Below, piece after piece: positions 33,640 to 40,119 of a stretch of 42,256 nucleotides of DNA. This DNA comes from JBHIBA01 sp046758845 (GTDB lineage Bacteria > UBA8248 > JACPRG01 > G963555815). The position numbers were made by a program, and so were the translations under genes. The notes beneath the pieces were generated by a model, which saw only the letters and a list, made by a program, of their open reading frames with translations, ran no database searches and had not been told where the DNA came from. Each line of letters opens with the position of its first letter. Position 1 is the first letter of the stretch. Where the stretch lies: contig JBHIBA010000008.1 of NCBI GenBank assembly GCA_046758845.1, forward strand, positions 1 through 42,256, read 5' to 3'.

Positions 33640-35170
33640 CGGACCCCGCGCCCCTGCGCCTTCGTCCCACCATCATGAGGGCCAACTCCTCCAGGTCAAT
33701 CTCTGCGGCGTCCATTTCCCCCATGATTTCCCCTCCGTACAAAACGGCGACCCGGTCGCTGAGGGCGACGACCTCGTCCAGCTCCGTCGAAATGAGGATG
33801 ATGCCTTTGCCGGCGGCTCGCTGTTCCAGCAACTGGGAATGGATATATTCGATGGCCCCCACGTCGAGACCGCGGGTGGGCTGGGCGGCGACGAGGAGGA
33901 GGGGGTTCCGGTAAAGTTCCCGGCCGACAAGCAGCTTCTGCTGGTTTCCTCCGGAAAGCTCACCCACGGCCGCATATAGACCGCTGGTCTTGACGTCGAA
34001 CCGGCGGACGATGGCCTCGGCCGTTTGCCGAATCGCCGGGAACCGAAGGAAGCGCCTGCGCTCATACGGAGGGCGGTAGTACATCTCGAGAACGGCGTTT
34101 TCCCAGAGAGAAAAGTCCAGCACCAGCCCTCGCTGTCTACGGTCCTCCGGTATGTGGGCGAGGCCCAGTTCGATCCGCTCCCTCGTTGACGCCCGGGTCA
34201 CATCCTGTCCACAAAGCTGGACACGGCCTTTCCGCAGGGGCCGCAAACCGGAAAGGACCTCTCCCAGCTCTCGTTGCCCATTTCCATCGACGCCCGCAAA
34301 CCCGAGGATCTCCCCCGCGCGGACCTGGAAGGACACGTCCCTCAGCGCGGGGACGCCCTTGTCGTTGTCGGCGCACAGGCCTTCCGCGGCGAGGAGAGTA
34401 CGCCCCCGGCGCGTGGTCTCCTTGTTCACCTGCAGAAAGACTTCCCGACCCACCATCATCCGGGCCAACTCACGGGGGTGGGTCTCTTCCGTCCGGACCG
34501 TGGAGACGACTCTGCCCTGTCGAAGGACGGTAATCCGGTGGCTGGTGGCCATCACCTCGTTAAGCTTGTGGGAAATGAATACGATGGAATACCCCCGCTC
34601 CGTCAGGGCCCGCAGGGTTTGAAATAGTTCCTTGGTTTCGAGCGGTGTCAGAACCGCCGTCGGTTCGTCCAGGATGAGGATCCGCGCGTTGCGGTAAAGG
34701 GTCTTGAGGATCTCGACACGCTGTTGAACCCCTACGGAAAGCTGCCAGACGGGGGTGGTGGGGTCCGCCTCCAGGCCGTAAGTCTTCGAAAGTTCGCGGA
34801 TGCGGGTTTCCACCTGTCGGATGTTCAGGAGGACCTTTCCGGTGGGTCTTGTCCCCATAACGATGTTCTCCACGACCGTCAGCGGGGGGACAAGCATGAA
34901 GTGCTGATGAACCATCCCGATCCCCAGGCGGATGGCGTCACGCGGGGACCTGATCTCCACGACGTTGCCCGCCAGACGGATGCGTCCGCTGTCTGGCTGA
35001 AGGTGGCCGTAGAGGATGTTCATCAGCGTTGTCTTGCCGGCTCCGTTTTCCCCTAAGAGCGCATGAATTTCCCCCTCTTCCACATCGATGGTGACCCGAT
35101 CATTGGCTACCACATGGGAAAAGCGTTTGGTGATCTCCTGGAGCTCGAGCAGCCGATGGCGACCCGTCAT
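33632..35170 (-). CDS. BMP-type ABC ATPase with two nucleotide-binding domains
   Basis: 512 residues from ATG 35170 (GGAGAAAGG upstream); an open frame continues 5' but lacks family similarity. NBD1: Walker A GENGAGKTT, LSVGVQQRVEILKTL signature, LILDEPTAVLTP. NBD2: degenerate Walker A GVDGNGQREL and LSGGNQQKLLVGREL, LLVAAQPTRGLDVG. The altered NBD2 motifs are normal for this sugar/nucleoside importer class. It energises permeases 1 and 2. A terminator lies upstream between it and the BMP protein, so its expression relative to the binding protein should be lower. Confidence 0.88.
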   Translation of the reverse strand: MTGRHRLLELQEITKRFSHVVANDRVTIDVEEGEIHALLGENGAGKTTLMNILYGHLQPDSGRIRLAGNVVEIRSPRDAIRLGIGMVHQHFMLVPPLTVVENIVMGTRPTGKVLLNIRQVETRIRELSKTYGLEADPTTPVWQLSVGVQQRVEILKTLYRNARILILDEPTAVLTPLETKELFQTLRALTERGYSIVFISHKLNEVMATSHRITVLRQGRVVSTVRTEETHPRELARMMVGREVFLQVNKETTRRGRTLLAAEGLCADNDKGVPALRDVSFQVRAGEILGFAGVDGNGQRELGEVLSGLRPLRKGRVQLCGQDVTRASTRERIELGLAHIPEDRRQRGLVLDFSLWENAVLEMYYRPPYERRRFLRFPAIRQTAEAIVRRFDVKTSGLYAAVGELSGGNQQKLLVGRELYRNPLLLVAAQPTRGLDVGAIEYIHSQLLEQRAAGKGIILISTELDEVVALSDRVAVLYGGEIMGEMDAAEIDLEELALMMVGRRRRGAGSDE

Positions 35171-35375
35171 GCCTTTCTCCGCCCCTTGGCCGTCGATCCG
35201 GAATCGACTCCCCCCCCGACACTGCACACATCGGCCTTCCCCGAACCGGTCTTCCGGTTCTCGCCGGGGATCGGGGCGTCCCCCCTTCAACCCGCCTTCT
35301 GGTCTTCTTTTTTCTGCGGGACGCCAGGGAAAGGCGCCCGGGTCGAATCGGGAATTCGCGGTGCGTTTGGGCGAT

Positions 35376-35411
35376 AGAAAAAAGGGTGGCAGGGAGCCCC
35401 CTGCCACCCCA
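35376..35411 (-). terminator. Rho-independent terminator after BMP gene
   Basis: Minus strand: GGGTGGCAGGG, short loop, CCCTGCCACCC, then TTTTTT, starting 12 bp after the BMP stop and 206 bp before the ATPase start. It should stop most transcripts after the binding protein and allow read-through into the transporter genes. Confidence 0.8.
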
Positions 35412-35421
35412 CCTTCTCATG

Positions 35422-36405
35422 CTACTTCTTGGGCGGCTTATCGATCTTCGGGACCTTGAGCCCGCCCGAGACGATCTTTTCTCTGAATTCTTCCACCTTC
35501 TTGGCCACATTGGCCGGGACGTTTCCTCGGTACGGGGCCAGGAAAGTTCCCTTGCGCTTCAGCCCGAGGGCGAGGAAGCGTGAACCCTTCTTAAAAGTTC
35601 CCTTGAGGGTCCGCTCGGTGAGGATCTCGATGGTCCCGGGGATGTTGTAAACCACGCTGGTCAGGATGGTCTTCGGAGCCAGGGGGTGCAGATCGCCAAT
35701 GGATCCGATGGCCATGACCCTCTTCTGCTCAGCGGCCTTCATGGCTCCAACTGTCATCCCGTCCCCAATAGAGAGGATGACGTCCGCCTTGTTCTCGATC
35801 ATGGCGAGGGCGGCCTCCAGCCCCTTTGAGGAATCCCGCCAACTGCCGGGGTAGGTGGTAAAGACCTCGACCCCGGGGTTGACCGCCTTGATGCCGAGCT
35901 TGAACCCCTCATGGATCCGCACCACGTCGGGAACGGCAAAGCCTCCGATCACGCCGGCCCGGTTGGTCTTGGTCATCAGGCCCGCGATGACCCCGGCCAG
36001 ATAGCCCGACTCGTGCCCAAGCCAGTCGCAGGCGATCATGTTGGGCGCCGTCTTGAAGCCGGACATGTTGGCGAAGTTGGTGTTGGGAAAGTCTTTCGCC
36101 ACGCGAAGGCAGGCATCCTGAAAATTGAAGGAGTGGCAGATGATGAGATTGTATCCCTGGTTGGCATAGTCGCGGATCACCCGCTCGGCGTCCGCTTCCG
36201 ACACCATTTCCGTCATGGAAGTCTTGACGCCGAATTTCTTCTCGATCCGCTTCAAGCCCGTCTGGGCGGCGGCGTTCCATGACAGGTCCTTCACGGTGGC
36301 GGGCAGCACACCGGCGACCTTGATCTTCTGCGCCCATGCCGGAGAGTTCACCAGAAGGACTCCGAGCAGAACGGCAAGAATCTTCCACCAGGCTGTTTTC
36401 TTCAT
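35422..36405 (-). CDS. BMP-family ABC substrate-binding protein (first copy)
   Basis: 327 residues with signal peptide (MKKTAWWKILAVLLGVLLVN to AWA) and no lipobox. BMP/Med pattern: IKVAGVLPATVKDLSWNAAA, VSEADAERVIRDYANQGYNL, FANMSGFKTAPNMIACDWLG, ESGYLAGVIAGLMTKTNRAG, FKLGIKAVNPGVEVFTTYPG, and ILSIGDGMTVGAMKAAE. It delivers ligand, typically a nucleoside or similar small molecule, to the ATPase/permease set downstream. ATG 36405 follows GAGGAG. Its position after the RidA, nitrilase and M24 genes suggests the imported molecule is processed by them. It is about 30% similar by eye to the second BMP protein in motif blocks only. Confidence 0.86.
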   Translation of the reverse strand: MKKTAWWKILAVLLGVLLVNSPAWAQKIKVAGVLPATVKDLSWNAAAQTGLKRIEKKFGVKTSMTEMVSEADAERVIRDYANQGYNLIICHSFNFQDACLRVAKDFPNTNFANMSGFKTAPNMIACDWLGHESGYLAGVIAGLMTKTNRAGVIGGFAVPDVVRIHEGFKLGIKAVNPGVEVFTTYPGSWRDSSKGLEAALAMIENKADVILSIGDGMTVGAMKAAEQKRVMAIGSIGDLHPLAPKTILTSVVYNIPGTIEILTERTLKGTFKKGSRFLALGLKRKGTFLAPYRGNVPANVAKKVEEFREKIVSGGLKVPKIDKPPKK

Positions 36406-36637
36406 CGCGTGCTTCTCCTCTCGAGATTCGGTTGTTGTCCCTTCCGCGCCTGCGTACCCTGATCGACGCCAAGGCCAGGACTCAAACCGACCGGGTGAAC
36501 AACCATCTCCTCTTTCCGAACGCCGAACCCAGACGCAAGACCCCCCCCTGGAAATCTGGCGGGGAGCGGCAGCTTAAGTCGTCAAGAAGAGGTCAGAAAG
36601 CGAATAGACCCTTCGATGTCTTTCTGAGCCTAGACGT

Positions 36638-37306
36638 CTACGCCCGTTTCCCTCTCCGCCCGGCGCCCTTCTTCACCGCCGACCGGGCCCTCTTGCGGGC
36701 GGGGTCCGCCGACATCAGCCCCGACGCCCTCAAGCCCAGGGCTATCCGCCTGATCGCTCCTTCGAGGGTTTCCCCCTCGCGCCGAAGCGCATCCAGGTTC
36801 TCGTACGTCTCCTGAGAGATGCGAATCTGCCGTGTGGGTCCCTTCCCGGCGCCTTCCTCCGATGCTGCCCGCCCACCGTCGGGGAGGATGGCGAAGGCCT
36901 CGATCTCCACCAACAGATCGGGATTCACCAGCTCACGGACCCCGATGGTCGAGCTGGCGGGGGGATCGGAGGGAAAGTACCTGGCGCGGACCTCTTGGAC
37001 CTGGGGAAGCTCAGCCATGTCCGTGAGGTATACCGTCAGCTTCACCACGTCTTCCAGCCCGGCTCCCGCTTCCGACAAGACTCGCTTGAGATTGTCCAGA
37101 GCGGCCCGCGTCTGGGTTCTGGCGTTCCCCTTTCCGATCACCTTGCCCCGGGTGTCCAGGGCCACTTGGCCGGCGATCCAGACCATCGGGCCTTGTGGCG
37201 CGACAATCCCTTGGGAGAACGGTTGGGGGTGCTTAAAGCCGGCGCGGTTGGGGTCCCAGACCCCTTTCGGACGAAGCACTCGCTTCGCGCTGGCTCCGGA
37301 GCTCAT
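36638..37306 (-). CDS. RidA domain fused to a probable ribbon-helix-helix tail
   Basis: 222 residues. Residues about 10-145 form one RidA domain (HPQPFSQGIVAPQGPMVWIA, QTRAALDNLKRVLSEAGAGL, VVKLTVYLTDM, ARYFPSDPPASSTIGVRELV, LVEIEAFAIL); the Arg of the STIGVREL-type stretch is the usual substrate-carboxylate position. A linker follows, then TRQIRISQETYENLDALRRE and GETLEGAIRRIALGL (about 160-195), which look like a ribbon-helix-helix DNA-binding motif, and a Lys/Arg-rich end. RidA normally ends near 130 residues, so the extension is unusual. ATG 37306 follows GGAGAGGAG. It lies 33 bp after the nitrilase gene in one transcript. Confidence 0.8.
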   Translation of the reverse strand: MSSGASAKRVLRPKGVWDPNRAGFKHPQPFSQGIVAPQGPMVWIAGQVALDTRGKVIGKGNARTQTRAALDNLKRVLSEAGAGLEDVVKLTVYLTDMAELPQVQEVRARYFPSDPPASSTIGVRELVNPDLLVEIEAFAILPDGGRAASEEGAGKGPTRQIRISQETYENLDALRREGETLEGAIRRIALGLRASGLMSADPARKRARSAVKKGAGRRGKRA

Positions 37307-37339
37307 AGCGGCCGACTCCTCTCCTCATCGTGTCGGAGA

Positions 37340-38218
37340 TTATGACTTCTCCTCAGCCATTTGGAAAACGTAAAAATCTCTGGCCGGAGCGCTCGGGTCC
37401 ACAAGTTGGTTGTAAAGGGCGGGACGCCGCTCCTTGAGGATGCCGGGAATGGCCCGGTAGGGTTTCGGGATGACCATTTGCTGTTCCCCCTCCCGCAGCC
37501 AGGCCAGCCGGTCCAGGTCGAGGTCGGCCACGATCACTCCCGGCCCGCTTCCTTCCGCGAGCACCCCCTCGGGTCCCGCGATCATCGCCAAGCCTTCCTC
37601 CATCCCCCAAAGGTTCTGCGAGACGACCACGTAAGCCAGGTTTTCCATGGCCCGCGCCTGGACCAGGATCCTCCAGGCCGGCAGGAGTTCGTAGAGCGCT
37701 CCCCCGATGGGCGCAAACAGGATGTTCGCTCCTTTCAAGGCCTGAACGCGGCTCAGTTCGGGAAGCCAGAGCTCCGAGCAGATCTGAAGTCCGAAGTTCC
37801 CGCGATCGGTCTGGAATACCGGAATCTCCTCGCCGGGGGCGATGGTCTTGCCCGGCATGAGGAATTGCTCGACTCCCGGGGGATTGGGATGCGCGCGGCA
37901 GTAGACCCCTTCAATCTCTCCCGAAGGGGAGATGAGCCGCAGGGCCAGGAAGAAGACGCCTGGGCCCATTTCAGGGGCCTGAAGAACTTTGCTTGCAATC
38001 ACGTACAAGCCGCGCTCTCGGGCCTTATCGCACAAGGCGGGGAAGGGATCGAACTTCAAGGGGCCGTGATAGGGACCGGGATAACCCTCCGGAAATACCG
38101 CCACCTGAGCCCCCGCGTCGGCGGCTTCGTCCAGGTACGCAAGGGCCCGGGACTCGTTTCGATTCTCCTCCTCACCCCGGAAGGCGAGGGGCTGAATGGC
38201 GGCCACACGCACGTTCAT
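37340..38218 (-). CDS. Carbon-nitrogen hydrolase (nitrilase superfamily) with altered catalytic Lys
   Basis: 292 residues from ATG 38218; a G-rich site precedes it and the gene starts 14 bp after the M24 stop. Nitrilase fold: E44 (VFPEGYPGP), then C147 (LQICSELWLPE) as nucleophile. The third catalytic residue, normally Lys in a YRK-type segment, reads VYCRAHPN with R108. Glu and Cys are intact, so activity may be changed or lost. Family members cut amides or nitriles of small molecules (for example N-carbamoyl-beta-alanine); the substrate is unknown. It is co-transcribed with the M24 and RidA genes, probably feeding from the BMP importer. Confidence 0.82.
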   Translation of the reverse strand: MNVRVAAIQPLAFRGEEENRNESRALAYLDEAADAGAQVAVFPEGYPGPYHGPLKFDPFPALCDKARERGLYVIASKVLQAPEMGPGVFFLALRLISPSGEIEGVYCRAHPNPPGVEQFLMPGKTIAPGEEIPVFQTDRGNFGLQICSELWLPELSRVQALKGANILFAPIGGALYELLPAWRILVQARAMENLAYVVVSQNLWGMEEGLAMIAGPEGVLAEGSGPGVIVADLDLDRLAWLREGEQQMVIPKPYRAIPGILKERRPALYNQLVDPSAPARDFYVFQMAEEKS

Positions 38219-38232
38219 TCCGGTTTCCCCCC

Positions 38233-39453
38233 TCAAGCGATGTGTAGGTCGCGTGGACACTTGGTGGCAAAGACGGACTTCTCCTCGCCGATGAACACCG
38301 CGTCCTCGATAGAGCAGGTGCCCACCTCGCCCAGGGGAAAGATACCCGGTTCCAGGTTGGCAAAGGTGTTGGCCTCCAACGTCCGCTTCTCCCCCGGCGC
38401 GAAGAATGGGTACTCCGAGTTAATGAGACCGGTCCCGTGTCCGTTCCAAACGAAGTTGACCTCTTTCTCATAGCCGGCCTGTCGGGCCACCTCGAGACCC
38501 ACTTCCCAAAGTTCCTCGCCCGATACGCCGGGCCGCATGGCCTCGAAGGTCGCCTTGTGCATCGCCATGACCGCGTCATAGACGTCCTTCTGCTTTCCCG
38601 TAGGCGGGCCTACGCAGACCGATCGGCAAAAGCAGGTGTAGTACCCCTGATAGCAGATCGACAGATCGATGAAGAACATTTCCCCTTTTTGTAACGGCTT
38701 CCGCGTGAACCGATACGGGCGCACGTTGCTGATGACCGTGCTCCCCGAGGCGACATAGATGTGCGTCCGCACCTGGCTGCCGCTCCCGTATTCACACCCG
38801 TTTTCCCAGGCAACCCGCTCGGCGGCCAGCCCCGCCTCAAATTCCGGAACTCCCGGCCCGCAGGCGTTCAGGGCGGCCATCATGACGTTGTCGGCGATTT
38901 TCGCCGTGTTGTTAATCATCTCGATGTCATAAGGACTCTTTCGCGCCAACACGGACCAGAGCATCGCCGTGGCGTCCTTGAGCTCGGCTTTGGGTAAGGC
39001 TTCACGGATCGCTCGGTAGTACTTGGCCGGCATGTCCACATCGCAGATCCCAATGGTCCCTTGAGCGCAAGGCGCGAAGAGCTCCCTCGTCAGTTTCACG
39101 AGGGGGTCAAAGCCCCATTCGAATTCGACGTAGGGAAACGGCCGAACATCCTCCACCCAGGACATCTCGCGCGCATTATCCAGGAACCATTCCCTGTCTA
39201 CCAGAAGGGTGGGGGGACGATTCGGCGCCGCCACGAGAAACGAGTCGGCGATGACGAATGGATGGACATAATTGGCGAGGTACCTGATCCAGGCGGGTTC
39301 GACCGGCGAGCCATAGATGAGGACAGCGTCGAAGCCAAATTCCTCGCACGAATTTTGAAGCCTTTTATAACGGGATTCAAGCTCATCGCGCGGGACTTCT
39401 GGGGTCAGGCCCTTCGACATCCGATAATCGCTTTCCAGTCCCTTTGATGCCAT
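38233..39453 (-). CDS. M24-family protein with one metal ligand replaced by Cys
   Basis: 406 residues from ATG 39453 (GGAGAGGAG upstream). Creatinase-like N-terminal domain followed by a pita-bread domain. Expected metal positions: D263 in FIDLSICYQGYYTCFCRS, next position +11 is C274 instead of Asp, H339 (WNGHGTGLINSEYPF), E368 and E383. The +11 site is Asp in active M24 metallopeptidases, including the copy at 8349, so this protein may bind one metal, use Cys, or work without metal as creatinase does. M24 proteins beside nitrilase, RidA and small-molecule importers are often C-N hydrolases rather than peptidases. It is the first gene of the operon. Confidence 0.83.
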   Translation of the reverse strand: MASKGLESDYRMSKGLTPEVPRDELESRYKRLQNSCEEFGFDAVLIYGSPVEPAWIRYLANYVHPFVIADSFLVAAPNRPPTLLVDREWFLDNAREMSWVEDVRPFPYVEFEWGFDPLVKLTRELFAPCAQGTIGICDVDMPAKYYRAIREALPKAELKDATAMLWSVLARKSPYDIEMINNTAKIADNVMMAALNACGPGVPEFEAGLAAERVAWENGCEYGSGSQVRTHIYVASGSTVISNVRPYRFTRKPLQKGEMFFIDLSICYQGYYTCFCRSVCVGPPTGKQKDVYDAVMAMHKATFEAMRPGVSGEELWEVGLEVARQAGYEKEVNFVWNGHGTGLINSEYPFFAPGEKRTLEANTFANLEPGIFPLGEVGTCSIEDAVFIGEEKSVFATKCPRDLHIA

Positions 39454-39800
39454 ACGGAAATCTCCTCTCCTAGGCGCCACACCAAGACCGCAACGGAAAC
39501 TGGCCCATACCCTAAGTCAGCTGGATTGCTCAGGCTCGCATCACATCAGTTTACACCCTCCGGGTTGTCTTGGGTGAAGACTGGTGTGTTTTTCCGAAGG
39601 ATACCGCACACCAGGTCGGCGGGTTCATGCCCTTAGACTGGCCGGAGCAGCGCCGCCTCCCGAAGCCGTCCGACGGCCTGGTCCCAACGAGGAACGGTGA
39701 CGGGCCCCCCTTTCATGAAAGCCCGTTGCTCGGGCTGGTATAGAGCCAGTGGGTCTATTTTTCTTCAAAGGAGGAGCAACGGGCCGCGGATAGGCTAGCA
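39454..39800. other. Intergenic region with decayed IS110-type left end
   Basis: No gene is supported in 39454-39800. It holds a short palindrome GCCGTCcGACGGC (39665-39677) and an inverted pair at 39721-39784. The latter lies immediately before the transposase remnant, where IS110 elements carry non-coding left-end sequence. Confidence 0.35.
39721..39784. repeat. Inverted repeat GCCCGTTGCTC / GAGCAACGGGC around a 42-nt loop
   Basis: Perfect 11-bp arms at 39721-39731 and 39774-39784 with the likely ribosome site AAGGAGGAGC inside the right arm. Lies directly upstream of the IS110-type remnant. Confidence 0.5.
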
Positions 39801-40074
39801 GTTTATGTTGGCTTGGACTACCCCCAGAACGCCGATCGAGTGCGTGTGATGGACCGGGAGCGTGGAGTCTTGATCAACCGAACCTATGCCAACGTTTTGC
39901 GCGCCATTGCGGCCCTCGCCGAGGGCAGCGGTCGCGTCATGCGAATGGCCATCGAGTCGTGCGGGGGGGCAGCGCTGGAGCCAGCCGCCTTCCAAGATGC
40001 GGAAGACCGGCAAGCCCGCCTGTGTGATTGTGGTACAAAGGTCGTGAATAGTTCGTTCAGGCAACGATCCCCTT
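39801..40074 (+). pseudogene. IS110-family transposase N-terminal remnant
   Basis: The frame begins AVYVGLDYPQNADRVRVMDR and continues with a Gly-Arg-rich stretch and AIESCGGAALEP, matching the N-terminal pattern of IS110-type DEDD transposases (first catalytic Asp in GLDY and Glu in ESCxGAA). After about residue 65 the similarity ends and the frame stops near 40074; the C-terminal Ser-recombinase-like region is absent. No ATG remains, although AAGGAGGAGC lies upstream. It is a truncated copy next to the molybdenum hydroxylase at 40120. Confidence 0.7.
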
Positions 40075-40119
40075 AGGGGCTAGGTGGCCAAATGTGCCGC
40101 GGCAGAGAGGGTCCCTTGT

